A stretch of 43,539 nucleotides of DNA. It comes from Bordetella parapertussis (GTDB lineage: Bacteria > Pseudomonadota > Gammaproteobacteria > Burkholderiales > SG8-41). The position numbers and the translations under genes are program-made. Shown one piece after another: positions 1 to 7,864 of the stretch; the stretch's first letter is position 1, and the number at the start of each line of letters is the position of its first letter. The notes beneath the pieces were generated by a model. It had not been told where the DNA came from. It saw nothing but the letters and a program-made list of their open reading frames with translations, and did no database searches. Where the stretch lies: the NCBI GenBank assembly GCA_945906815.1, contig CAMDRT010000037.1, forward strand, positions 1-43,539. The letters are read 5' to 3'.

Positions 1-854
1 ACTTTCTTCGTGAAGACGCAAAGGCCGCGGCTATTGTGGTTCCAGCATTACTGATGCGTGAACGAACGAATCCCGAGGACATAATTGCAGAACTGAACAG
101 CCTTCATGATGGCAACGTAAATAAGTTTACCGGCAAGACAGACTGGATACACAACAACTTTGTTGGGTGTCTTCTCCAGCTGTACGCCCCTTACTCGCGA
201 ACATGTCCTTTCTATGCGGGTTTCTCGACATTTTGCTACCTAGCAAGTGGAAACCTTAGACATTTCTTGGAGTTATCCTACAAGTCACTATTTAGACTAA
301 CGGTGGAAGAAGAGATTCAACGACTCGTAATTGATCCAATCATTCAAGCGGAAGCAGCACGCCAGGCGAGTACCGGATTCGTTGGAGAAGTGCGTAGCTT
401 TGGTCCGTTAGGAGAGCGATTGCATGCGTTTGTTCTTAGGCTGGGCGCTTTGTTTTCTTTGGCCCATTTACGTCCCACGCAAAGCGAGCCGGAGCAGAAC
501 CATTTTTCTATTACTACTGGATCTGAGAATATTACGGACGAGGACCATTTTCTTATGAAAGAGGCAATGAAGTGGTCAGTTTTGCATGAGGTGGCGAGTA
601 CCAAGCATAAGGATGCTGCAAGACCAGACAGCGTTGAGTACATCCTAAACCCAATTTACGCACCGTATTTCTGTATAAGTTATCGAAAGCGTCGCAAACT
701 TGAATTATCCACAAGCGATCTCGCATGCCTAATGCGAGGTTCAGTGGACGAGTTCACAGTTCTGATGAAGAATTTTCAGAAGAAATGGGATGTCAACAGC
801 GCCTATCAGAGTCCCGCTGTGTTGCCACTTTTCGATTCGAACGACCTGCAATGA
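1..854 (+). CDS. Probable AAA+ ATPase (ORC/CDC6-like), C-terminal part, 5' truncated
   Basis: The reading frame is open to the left edge of the window (first complete codon at base 3), so the N-terminus, including any Walker A and B motifs, is not visible. About 283 residues remain. The stretch SGNLRHFLEL resembles the sensor-2 region of AAA+ ATPases. It is followed by a helical segment and a basic region (SYRKRRKLELSTSDL) that looks like a winged-helix end. From memory this resembles bacterial proteins annotated as ORC-CDC6 family ATPases, but that is only an impression. The stop overlaps the next start in an ATGA, which implies translational coupling with the two following genes. Base composition is more AT-rich than the core genes to the right, in keeping with horizontal transfer. 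It could also be another STAND or AAA NTPase. Confidence 0.5.
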   Translation, partial: FLREDAKAAAIVVPALLMRERTNPEDIIAELNSLHDGNVNKFTGKTDWIHNNFVGCLLQLYAPYSRTCPFYAGFSTFCYLASGNLRHFLELSYKSLFRLTVEEEIQRLVIDPIIQAEAARQASTGFVGEVRSFGPLGERLHAFVLRLGALFSLAHLRPTQSEPEQNHFSITTGSENITDEDHFLMKEAMKWSVLHEVASTKHKDAARPDSVEYILNPIYAPYFCISYRKRRKLELSTSDLACLMRGSVDEFTVLMKNFQKKWDVNSAYQSPAVLPLFDSNDLQ

Positions 855-1747
855 ATATTTTGATGCAAGAGGCGGTAACTAATAGCTCCCTGCACAGTGC
901 TTTGCATAGCGTAGCGCTCGTAGGGGACGCTGTAGACGATAGGGGACGCGCGGCGCACTCGTACTTGACGGGCCTAGGCGCCACATTGGTTTGTGTGAAA
1001 TATATTCCTGGATCATTTCAGGTTTCAATCGGCGGGAAGCTTATAGAGGCCGATCAGCTTGATCCAATGCTCCGGCAGTACGGCCCGGTCCTGATGTTAG
1101 AGGCGACGACGTTAGGAATAGCGGAGATCTTATTGCTTTCTCGCGCCGCGAATGAAGCAGATATGAGCGGCATCGACTATCTGTATGTAGAACCAGAGAG
1201 CTATTTCAATGCACGGCGAACCAGCTTGTTGCATAAGAGGGATTTCGACTTGTCTGAAAGGTTTCCGGGCTACCGGCCGATTCCAGGTTTTATTGTGAAT
1301 CTTGGCGATCCGCGTCCCGCGCGTGGAGTGCTGTTTCTAGGCTATGAAGAGCGTCGATTGGATCGTGTGTTAGAAGATCATCAAATGATTGATCCTCGGT
1401 ATTGCACTTTTGTATTTGGCGTCCCAGCATTTAGACCGGGATGGGAGATGAATTCGTTCTCTCGAAATCTGCGCGTAATGCGTGACAAGCAATTAAAGCC
1501 AGAAATCGCTTTTGCTGGAGCGGAGAATCCTGCTGCAGCATTCGAGGTATTGGAAGAGGTAAGGGGGAGCCTTCGAGATCAAGAGCGCATGTTTGTAGTT
1601 CCTATTGGAACAAAGCCGGCCGGCATAGGGGCAGCGCTGTTTTGCGCAGTAAATGATAGTGTCGGGGTCCTTTACGATCACCCAGAGCGTAAAACAGGAC
1701 GCAGCGAGGCTGTTGCGAAGTGGCACTACTTTAGCGCGAGATTTTAA
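851..1747 (+). CDS. Unrecognised Rossmann-like protein, middle gene of the island operon
   Basis: I chose the ATG at 851 because it overlaps the upstream stop as ATGA, giving 298 residues. An in-frame ATG at 725 would bury 130 bases inside the previous gene. I do not recognise the family. Visible features are alternating hydrophobic strands and helices, such as SVALVGDAVDDRGR near the start and RGVLFLGYEERRLDRVL in the middle, which suggest a Rossmann-type fold. A conserved-looking motif, VPIGTKPAGIGAAL, lies near the C-terminus. No signal peptide or membrane segment is apparent. It lies between an ATPase gene and a DNA methyltransferase gene with no gaps, so a sensor, effector or adaptor role in one complex is plausible. 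That role is inferred from position only. Confidence 0.7.
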   Translation: MNILMQEAVTNSSLHSALHSVALVGDAVDDRGRAAHSYLTGLGATLVCVKYIPGSFQVSIGGKLIEADQLDPMLRQYGPVLMLEATTLGIAEILLLSRAANEADMSGIDYLYVEPESYFNARRTSLLHKRDFDLSERFPGYRPIPGFIVNLGDPRPARGVLFLGYEERRLDRVLEDHQMIDPRYCTFVFGVPAFRPGWEMNSFSRNLRVMRDKQLKPEIAFAGAENPAAAFEVLEEVRGSLRDQERMFVVPIGTKPAGIGAALFCAVNDSVGVLYDHPERKTGRSEAVAKWHYFSARF

Positions 1748-1749
1748 TT

Positions 1750-3078
1750 GTGGATGCACAGCACTATACGCCTAGAGAGTTGGCCGGAGTGGTGGCCAAG
1801 TACGTTCCAGCAAGGGCGCAGTTTTTATTGGAACCTTCAGCCGGCAAAGGTGAACTAATCGCGGCTTTGGACTTCCGGCAATTTCCACATACGAAATTCA
1901 TATGTATTGACAAGTCAAGAAATGCGTTAAAGGCCTTAAAAAATCGATTAGAACCGACTTTAGGAAGGAGTCTCGTTACGGTGTGCACGGACTTCCTCAA
2001 GTGGCGCTTTGGTCGATATGGATTTGCGGAAGGACAGTTTGATTGCGTTCTAATGAACTCCCCATTTTCCGGACGGCGAGAGCGATGGCTGAAGTTAAAT
2101 ACATCGGATTTACGGCATATCGGGATAAAGAGACCGCTAATGGCTCCAGAGGAAGTAGGATTTCTACTTCGTGCAATACGGTTGTTACGTGACAATGGCG
2201 TACTTATCGCGATCGTGCCGGGTTCAGTAGTTGCCGCTCAGTCAACGTCCTGGTTGAGGGAAGCACTATTTGCATGTGGTCACATACAGGTTGTACATCA
2301 GCTTCCGCGTCACATATTCCCCGGTACGGAGACTGAATGTTACATCCTCGTTTTTAAAAAATCGCAGGGCCACAAAATCCGGCTTCTGAATCATGACTTG
2401 CGGAACCCGGAAGAGCTTTGCGTCTCCGAGGACGATCTTGAATCAGAAAAGCGACTAGATTTCGGGAAGATATCATCTAGTATCCTTCTTAAGCACTTAG
2501 TACAAACAACGGGGAGCTTGGGCTGGAAGCGAGTTGGAGAAATCGCCAGTGTAATGCGAGGAAACGCGCACACACCATTTCGTGGCAAGCGAGGGATTCA
2601 CACGACAAACTTTGAAAATGGTGCATGGCGTCGTATTCAGAACGAGGTCTATTTGCAATCTAGGAATGACAGCGATAGCTTGGCGCACGGAGATCTGCTG
2701 ATCAAACGTGTGGGGCGTAGTAGCGCGGCGTCTTTAGGGCCTTGCGTTGGCGTGGCGGGACTTCAATTCTCCGATTGCGTATTTCGTCTTCGTCCTAATG
2801 ATCGCAGTACCCGAGGTACTTTGCTGCTCGGTTTTCGGTCGATAATTGGGGCCAATGGCGGTAAATCGTTGCTCGAGCGAGGGACCGGTGTGCCCTACAT
2901 TGTCGAACAAGATATTATTAACTTAGTCGTTCCCATGAATTTGAAAGCTGTTTTTCCACGACGAATACGTGAATATGATGACGCACTGCGGCGTAGAGAT
3001 TATCGATTGATGGCGAGTATTGAGCAACGAACATTTCGTCAGCTTGAGCTTCTTTCCAAAAACGCCAAACGCAGCTGA
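1750..3078 (+). CDS. N6-adenine-type DNA methyltransferase with specificity-like C-terminal domain
   Basis: The start is GTG at 1750, two bases after the previous stop, giving 442 residues. The N-terminus (HYTPRELAGVVAKYV) and motif I (LLEPSAGKGELIAAL, about residues 26-40) are typical of gamma-class N6-adenine methyltransferases that bind S-adenosylmethionine. The catalytic motif IV position reads NSPF (residues 103-106) instead of the usual NPPF/NPPY. From about residue 255 the sequence looks like an HsdS-type target recognition domain (VGEIASVMRGN, then HGDLLIKRVGR). The protein may therefore combine modification and sequence recognition in one chain. No nuclease motif is visible in it or its neighbours. 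It is the last gene of a three-gene operon beside an integration scar. Methylation activity is uncertain because of the altered motif IV. Confidence 0.78.
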   Translation: MDAQHYTPRELAGVVAKYVPARAQFLLEPSAGKGELIAALDFRQFPHTKFICIDKSRNALKALKNRLEPTLGRSLVTVCTDFLKWRFGRYGFAEGQFDCVLMNSPFSGRRERWLKLNTSDLRHIGIKRPLMAPEEVGFLLRAIRLLRDNGVLIAIVPGSVVAAQSTSWLREALFACGHIQVVHQLPRHIFPGTETECYILVFKKSQGHKIRLLNHDLRNPEELCVSEDDLESEKRLDFGKISSSILLKHLVQTTGSLGWKRVGEIASVMRGNAHTPFRGKRGIHTTNFENGAWRRIQNEVYLQSRNDSDSLAHGDLLIKRVGRSSAASLGPCVGVAGLQFSDCVFRLRPNDRSTRGTLLLGFRSIIGANGGKSLLERGTGVPYIVEQDIINLVVPMNLKAVFPRRIREYDDALRRRDYRLMASIEQRTFRQLELLSKNAKRS

Positions 3079-3321
3079 GGCCTCAACAGAGTTCAATTGT
3101 TGTTGGTGGTGACTTCGGGTTTCGGGCACTATGAAATTGTCAAACTATGCAGAGCTAAAGCGAGGGAGAATATGCTTCGATGCTATGGGATCACCACTCC
3201 GTAAACTCGTGGGGAGATTTTGGGGACTCAAGGGTGAAAAACCGGTAAAAACTGTGCAAAATGGGGGAACGAGCAGCACTATTTAGTTAATAAAAACAAT
3301 CACTTGCGCCTGCTTGGTAAA
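3079..3321. other. AT-rich island end without a convincing gene
   Basis: This 243-base stretch separates the methyltransferase gene from the tRNA remnant. The only open frame of note runs from ATG 3131 to 3286 (51 codons) on the plus strand. It has no ribosome binding site and no recognisable motif, so I do not call it a gene. No integrase is visible here. If the island has one, it must lie at the other end, outside the window. Confidence 0.5.
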
Positions 3322-3366
3322 CTACGAACCAGGGGGTCGTGGGTTCAAATCCTGCCGGGCGCGCCA
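3322..3366 (+). repeat. tRNA-Arg(ACG) 3'-half remnant: probable island attachment site
   Basis: These 45 bases read as the 3' half of a tRNA. They contain the anticodon loop CTACGAA (anticodon ACG), the 3' anticodon stem CCAGG, a variable region, a T arm with stem GTGGG/CCTGC and loop TTCAAAT, acceptor CGGGCGC, discriminator G and CCA. Upstream sequence gives no matching 5' half. Duplication of a tRNA 3' part beginning at the anticodon loop is the classic footprint of tyrosine-recombinase integration into a tRNA gene. The intact tRNA should lie beyond the left edge. The sequence differs at several positions from the intact tRNA-Arg(TCT) at 17470, so that gene is not the source. Confidence 0.82.
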
Positions 3367-3586
3367 ATATTATCAAGGGCTTGGGACCTCAAAACCAAGT
3401 CCTCGTCGATTCTGCGGGACCCTGGCGGGACCTTTTATCTACAGGCTCAGCCGTCGGTGACCCGCAGAATCGTTTGAGTTCCCCCTCGCGTCAGCAAAAA
3501 CACTGCCCCCGATTGTCGATACGTTAAGTCGTGCAGTGTCACCATCGCTCGCCACAGCGGACGTGCGCGACGTCCTTCGCTAATCG
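3367..3586. other. Intergenic region right of the island scar
   Basis: No gene is supported here. The stretch contains a short direct repeat of GCGGGACC around 3416-3433 and otherwise nothing I can assign. It separates the island boundary from the 3' end of the Bug receptor gene. Confidence 0.4.
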
Positions 3587-4576
3587 TCAATCCAGTTGCA
3601 GCCCGATCTGCTTAATGATTTTCTGCCAGCTTGAGAGATCCGCCGTCAGAAATTCACTGTACTGTTCCGGGGTGTGCGGGGAAAACTCACCGCCCAGATT
3701 GTTCATCAGCCACGCGGTCGTTTGCGGCGCGCTGATGTAGCGCGTGATTTCCGCATGGAGCTTGTGCACGATGGCCGGAGCAGTGCCGGTTGTCGCGAAC
3801 AGGCCTGTCCACAGGTTTGCCTCGACGTTGATGCCCGATTCCAGCAGGGTTGGCACGTCGGGTACGGCGGGTGAACGCTTGCCGCCGGTGACCGCCAGCG
3901 CGCGCAATTTTCCCTGCTTCACGAACGGTTGCGGATCCAGAATATTCAGAACGGTAAAGCCGACTTCACCCGAAGCGAGCGAGACCAATGCGGGCGCCGA
4001 GCCTTTGTAGGCCACTGCGAGCGTCTTGATGCCGGTGGCAGCGTTGAACATTTCTGCGACCAGGTGCGCGGCGCTGCCGCTGCCGACGGTTGCATAGGTC
4101 AGCTCATTGGGGCGCCGGCGGGCGAGCGCAACCAGTTCCTTGACATTGTTGACCGGCAGTGTCGCGACCGAAACCATGTATAAACCGCTGATGGCGCAGC
4201 GGATGACCGGCGTGAACGCGCGTGCGGCATCGTAGCTCAGCTTGCGGTAGAGAAATCCCGCAGTGTAACTGCTGGTCGAATGCATGATCAGCGTATGGCC
4301 GTCGGGTATGCTTTTCGCTACGAATGCGCCGGCTATGGTGCCGGTCGCGCCGGGGCGATTTTCCACGATGAAGTTTTGCCCGTACGATTCAGTGAGTTTT
4401 TGCGCGATCAGGCGGGAGAGCACGTCGGTGGATCCGCCCGGGGGAAACGGCACAATAATTCTCACCACTTTGGCGGGATAGTCCTGCGCCGCTGCATGCA
4501 GCGCCAGCGGCGCCATCAAAACCAGCAGCGCGCTGCGGCAGCGATGCCAAAATGGTTCGTTGATTGCGAGCTTCAT
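3587..4576 (-). CDS. Bug/TctC-family periplasmic solute-binding protein
   Basis: I chose the ATG at 4576 because it gives 329 residues beginning MKLAINEPFWHRC with a signal peptide ending near ALHAAAQ. An upstream in-frame ATG at 4615 would place 13 extra residues before it. The mature part starts DYPAKVVRIIVPFPPGGSTD, the typical opening of tripartite tricarboxylate transporter receptors. Later segments include VENRPGATGTIAG and VPTLLESG. Such proteins bind carboxylates and related small acids in the periplasm and are very numerous in Betaproteobacteria, often without adjacent membrane subunits, as here. The ligand cannot be told from sequence. It is on the same strand as imuB, 157 bases downstream, and is probably a separate unit. 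Confidence 0.9.
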   Translation of the reverse strand: MKLAINEPFWHRCRSALLVLMAPLALHAAAQDYPAKVVRIIVPFPPGGSTDVLSRLIAQKLTESYGQNFIVENRPGATGTIAGAFVAKSIPDGHTLIMHSTSSYTAGFLYRKLSYDAARAFTPVIRCAISGLYMVSVATLPVNNVKELVALARRRPNELTYATVGSGSAAHLVAEMFNAATGIKTLAVAYKGSAPALVSLASGEVGFTVLNILDPQPFVKQGKLRALAVTGGKRSPAVPDVPTLLESGINVEANLWTGLFATTGTAPAIVHKLHAEITRYISAPQTTAWLMNNLGGEFSPHTPEQYSEFLTADLSSWQKIIKQIGLQLD

Positions 4577-4733
4577 GATCGTCTCGGGTAGGAGTGAAGG
4601 TATTTTAAATACCATTTTTCGCCAAACTGCAATCTATCCCGCGACGAACGCACAGTCAATTATCACGACCTTTGAAATTTCTGAGCTGACGCTCCTGCGC
4701 TGGTTTTTGGGCAGATGGCAGTCAGCGGCAGCA

Positions 4734-6215
4734 TCACGAAAAAAACCCATGCACATACCAGCGCGCGGCAAGGTCGCGTTCGCGGTAGACCCACAACAGC
4801 GACTGCGCGGCATTGCGTGCAACGAAATAATCGCGCGCGACATGCTGGCCGTCCCACCAACCAGCTTCGATGCGCTCAGGGCCGGCGAGCAGTGACAGCG
4901 CCCCATCATCCTGCGGTGCTGCGTTGGTTTCACGCAGCGGCCTGGGTGTGGTGAGCAGCCACAGGGGGCGTGTGAAGGGGCGTGCAGGCATCGGTGAACC
5001 TGCCATATTGCCATTGGCATCGGCAGTGGCGCCGGGCCTGCACGCGCGCCACGCGCGCTCCGGGCGGTAATCGGCGTGAGGCGTTAGCCCGCAGATGGTG
5101 TTTGCGCCGAGCCTTGCGTTGATTCTCTCCACCAGGCGTGATGCGCTGTCTTCCTGACCTGCACTGGTGTTATCCGGCAAAAAGGACAGACTGTGCGAGG
5201 CGAGCGGTACGACTGTGCCCGAAGCGATGGCGATTTCTATCGCGGCGCACGGCAATTCGCTACGTGCCAGTCTTTCGCGTAACAGGGTGGTCAGGTGAGC
5301 GAGATCACGGCTGGCACTGGCCAGTTCCAGTGTAATGACGGTCACTAATTGTTTTTCATGAATAAATTCAAATACCGGGCGCTGCACGCCATGGCCGGTG
5401 GCGCTGAGCCAGCCGCACAGTTCGGCGAGCAAACGGCGCGTGGCGAACAGCAGCGCATCGGCCTGCGCGACCGGCGCAGGCAACGGCAGCGCGGCGCTGT
5501 AAGTCTGCGGTGCGACGAACGGCAGGCGCGGATCGGGTCGCAGGCCCAGCGCGCGATCAAGATCATCGAGCAGGCGCTGGCCCGCGCGGCGCGCAAGCCC
5601 GTCGCGTGGCAACTTCAGGCACTCGCCCAGCGTGCGTGCGCCGAAACTTTCCAGCAGATCGCGAGTGGCTGCGTTGTCACAGAGTAGATCGGCAGGCAGT
5701 TTTTCTAGTGCGTGGCGCAGCGCATCGTGATGTTGTAAGCGCACGCGCACGCCCGCGCGCGCGAACCATAGTGCTGCGAGCGACGTGGGCGCGCAAGCGA
5801 TGCTGGCGTTAAAACCCAGCTCCGCAATGCCGCGCGCAATGTGTTGATGCAGTTTGCCGAGGCCGCCAAAAAGTTTTAACGAGCCTTCGATTTCGAGGAG
5901 AACTGTCGCTGTGTCGCTCGCTTCGTCCATGCTCACAAACGACGTAAATTGCAGTGACCACGCGGCGATACGCGCCAGCGTGGCGTGTTCTTTGGCAGGA
6001 TTTCTTGTAACCGTACGCAGCCCAGATACCAGCGCGCAGGCTGCGGATACGCTCATGCCGGCGCGTACGCCATGCGCTTGCGCCGGGCGATTGGCCGCCA
6101 CAACCATGGCGCCGGTCCCGGCACCGGAGGTAACCGCCAGCGGTTGTGCCTCGCGTACCCCGCGCGTGAATATTTCCAGCGGAAGATGAGGTAAGTGCAA
6201 CGCAAGCCACAGCAT
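4734..6215 (-). CDS. imuB: ImuB, Y-family DNA polymerase-like mutagenesis protein
   Basis: This gene encodes 493 residues, the usual size for ImuB. It opens MLWLALHLPHLPLEIFTRG, carries the Y-family palm-like N-terminal region, and has the segment RPLWLLTTPRPLRE near residue 425, which is characteristic of ImuB C-termini. ImuB is generally catalytically inactive. It acts as an adaptor linking the beta clamp, ImuA and the error-prone polymerase DnaE2 during translesion synthesis. The start lies 22 bases after the imuA stop, so the two are co-transcribed behind lexA and should be SOS-induced. No dnaE2 follows; the next gene is a Bug receptor. Confidence 0.92.
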   Translation of the reverse strand: MLWLALHLPHLPLEIFTRGVREAQPLAVTSGAGTGAMVVAANRPAQAHGVRAGMSVSAACALVSGLRTVTRNPAKEHATLARIAAWSLQFTSFVSMDEASDTATVLLEIEGSLKLFGGLGKLHQHIARGIAELGFNASIACAPTSLAALWFARAGVRVRLQHHDALRHALEKLPADLLCDNAATRDLLESFGARTLGECLKLPRDGLARRAGQRLLDDLDRALGLRPDPRLPFVAPQTYSAALPLPAPVAQADALLFATRRLLAELCGWLSATGHGVQRPVFEFIHEKQLVTVITLELASASRDLAHLTTLLRERLARSELPCAAIEIAIASGTVVPLASHSLSFLPDNTSAGQEDSASRLVERINARLGANTICGLTPHADYRPERAWRACRPGATADANGNMAGSPMPARPFTRPLWLLTTPRPLRETNAAPQDDGALSLLAGPERIEAGWWDGQHVARDYFVARNAAQSLLWVYRERDLAARWYVHGFFS

Positions 6216-6237
6216 GGGGGCAACCGGTTAAGCAGAG

Positions 6238-6963
6238 TTAGTGCGCGCTAAATGCGGGCGTGGGGGCATGCCCATGCGACACATACTCAAAATCATTACG
6301 GCGAGCCGTAGCGGGACGGCGCAGCAGGTTGTTGTGTAAATCCAGTGCCACCGGCGCGGGTATGCCGCCGCCACGCCGTTTGAGGATGCGCACGACGGTG
6401 CTGCCGGTTTCGCGGCTCACGTGCAGACGCAGCGCGGCTTGCGTGCAGGAGGCCGCGCGCGAGGCACGGAACAATAGGGCCAGCACGTCGCGGCGCTCAG
6501 CGGCGTGTTGCAGGCGGCGCAGCGCGTTTTCGGGAATACGTTCCTGCGTCTGGTCGAGCCACAGCATGACGGCGCCGCAGCTTTCCGATTGCAGTGCTTG
6601 CTCGCAGGCCCACAGTTGTTCGGCAAGGGTTTTCGGGCGGATCAGCATCAGCCGCGACAGCTTGATGCCGTGCGCAGCCAGTGCCGGTGCGTAGGGCAGG
6701 TAAGGCGGAGCGATCATCACCTGCCAGCGTTCGGCCTGCGTTAGCCGCGCCGCGGCGGGCATCACCAGTTGCAGTTCGCCGATGCCGGGGCGTTCGACAT
6801 GAATTTCGGTGATGACCCCGGTGGGCCAGCCCGCGCCAGGCAGGTGTATGTCGAGCTCGGCGAAGCCGGTGGGCACGCTGGGGGTGGCGACGGGCGCGAA
6901 ATCATTGCCGCGCCAGAGGGCGGGATGGTTGAGCGCGCGAACGATGGAGGGTGATGTATTCAT
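6238..6963 (-). CDS. imuA: ImuA, RecA-like SOS mutagenesis protein
   Basis: The ATG at 6963 lies four bases after the lexA stop and gives 241 residues beginning MNTSPSIVRALNHPALWRG. An upstream in-frame ATG at 7014 would overlap lexA. The segment TGFAELDIHLPGAGWPTGVITEI matches the start of the RecA/SulA-like core found in ImuA, but a full Walker A GKT is not seen. ImuA is thought to work with ImuB and DnaE2 in damage-induced mutagenesis. The tight spacing with lexA and imuB shows one operon controlled by the LexA box upstream of lexA. Confidence 0.88.
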   Translation of the reverse strand: MNTSPSIVRALNHPALWRGNDFAPVATPSVPTGFAELDIHLPGAGWPTGVITEIHVERPGIGELQLVMPAAARLTQAERWQVMIAPPYLPYAPALAAHGIKLSRLMLIRPKTLAEQLWACEQALQSESCGAVMLWLDQTQERIPENALRRLQHAAERRDVLALLFRASRAASCTQAALRLHVSRETGSTVVRILKRRGGGIPAPVALDLHNNLLRRPATARRNDFEYVSHGHAPTPAFSAH

Positions 6964-6967
6964 ACGC

Positions 6968-7570
6968 TCAATGCATGCCGCCATTGCGGATGATGCCGAC
7001 GGCGATGCCTTCAATGGCGAAGGGTTCGCTGCGCGGGTTGATCATCATGGGTTTGAAATCCGGGTTGGCGGGCAGCAGTTCGATCAGGTGGCGTTGACGG
7101 TGGATGCGTTTGACGGTGACTTCGTCCGCGATACGCGCGACCACGATTTGCCCCGATTTAAAGTCGGGCGTGCGATGCACGGCCAGTAGGTCACCGTCGA
7201 GGATGCCGGCGTCGCGCATGCTTTCGCCTTTGACGGTGAGCAGATAATCGGCGTGCGGTTTGAACATGCGCGGGTCTATTTTGTAGCGGCCTTCGATGTT
7301 TTCGGCGGCGAGTATCGGAGCGCCGGCGGCCACGCGCCCAATCAGCGGGATGCCCGATTGCTGCATGACACGGATGCCGCGCGAGGCGCCGGGCAGCATT
7401 TCGATGGCGCCTTTGCGTTCGAGCGCGCGCAGGTGGTCTTCGGCGGCATTGGGCGATTTAAAGCCCATCGCGCGGCAGATGTCGGCGCGGGTGGGTGGAA
7501 AGCCTGAAGTGGCGGTGTGCTCACGAATCAGGTGCAGTATTTCTTTTTGGCGTATGGTGAGGTCTTCCAT
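6968..7570 (-). CDS. lexA: LexA, SOS repressor and self-cleaving protease
   Basis: The product has 200 residues, close to the E. coli length of 202. The N-terminal winged helix-turn-helix ([21 protein letters not shown]) binds SOS boxes. The self-cleavage site is Ala82-Gly83 in RVAAGAPI. The catalytic dyad is Ser117 (KGESMRDAG) and Lys154 (VTVKRI). All three are offset by two from E. coli numbering. RecA filaments stimulate self-cleavage after DNA damage. The gene heads the operon with imuA and imuB. A LexA box overlaps its own promoter, so it is autoregulated. Confidence 0.97.
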   Translation of the reverse strand: MEDLTIRQKEILHLIREHTATSGFPPTRADICRAMGFKSPNAAEDHLRALERKGAIEMLPGASRGIRVMQQSGIPLIGRVAAGAPILAAENIEGRYKIDPRMFKPHADYLLTVKGESMRDAGILDGDLLAVHRTPDFKSGQIVVARIADEVTVKRIHRQRHLIELLPANPDFKPMMINPRSEPFAIEGIAVGIIRNGGMH

Positions 7571-7602
7571 AATTTACCCTTGATTTACCTTGGTTTACCT
7601 TT
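7571..7602 (-). repeat. Triple GGTAAA-type repeat in the lexA leader
   Basis: Read on the minus strand, the lexA leader contains three spaced copies of an AAGG(G)TAAA motif about 10 bases apart. The last (AAGGGTAAATT) provides the ribosome binding site before ATG. The other two could act as standby ribosome sites or a protein-binding array; this is speculation. Confidence 0.6.
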
Positions 7603-7616
7603 AGCACTCCGGTGGA

Positions 7617-7632
7617 CTGTAATTATATACAG
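7617..7632. promoter_or_regulatory. LexA operator (SOS box)
   Basis: The 16-base sequence CTGTAATTATATACAG is a perfect CTGT-N8-ACAG palindrome, as in the gammaproteobacterial and betaproteobacterial SOS consensus. It overlaps the -10 element of the lexA promoter, so LexA binding would block its own operon, including imuA and imuB. Confidence 0.95.
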
Positions 7633-7649
7633 CTTTCCATGCAAGGCAA
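7622..7649 (-). promoter_or_regulatory. lexA operon promoter
   Basis: On the minus strand a -35 TTGCCT (7649-7644) and a perfect -10 TATAAT (7627-7622) are separated by 16 bases. Transcription would begin near 7615, leaving a leader of about 45 bases. Confidence 0.85.
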
Positions 7650-7757
7650 GTAATGGATGCAGGGCGCATTTGCGGTATCGTGCCAGCTAAATTTTATAAG
7701 CTATTGTTTTTAAATAATATTTGATGCATGGCTGCGCTCTAACCTAAGGCCAGCGTA

Positions 7758-7786
7758 TTGGCCTGGGCGGAAATTTTTGTTATACT
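7758..7786 (+). promoter_or_regulatory. Probable sigma-70 promoter of the rimP-nusA-infB operon
   Basis: A -35 TTGGCC (7758-7763) and -10 TATACT (7781-7786) are separated by 17 bases. The predicted start near 7793 gives a leader of about 125 bases that contains the hairpin at 7843-7864. No other promoter-like pair as good lies between lexA and rimP. Confidence 0.75.
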
Positions 7787-7842
7787 TCAAGGCTCTGTTT
7801 GCGGGGCAGCGGGAAAAGGTTATAAAAGCACCACAAGTAACG

Positions 7843-7864
7843 ATGGGCGGTTCGCCCATTTTTT
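7843..7864 (+). terminator. Intrinsic terminator/attenuator hairpin in the rimP leader
   Basis: A 7-bp stem ATGGGCG/CGCCCAT with a GTT loop is followed by a run of six T. It lies about 50 bases after the predicted start of the rimP operon and before the gene, so it may be a premature terminator used for attenuation. rimP leaders with premature terminators are described for Gammaproteobacteria; whether this one is homologous is not known. Confidence 0.7.

Noticed and set aside
725..850. Upstream ATG for the middle island gene
   Set aside because: It would overlap the ATPase gene by 130 bases; the ATGA overlap at 851 is the normal coupled start.
3131..3286. 51-codon open frame at the island end
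   Set aside because: No ribosome binding site, no motif, and AT-rich sequence in which such frames are expected by chance.
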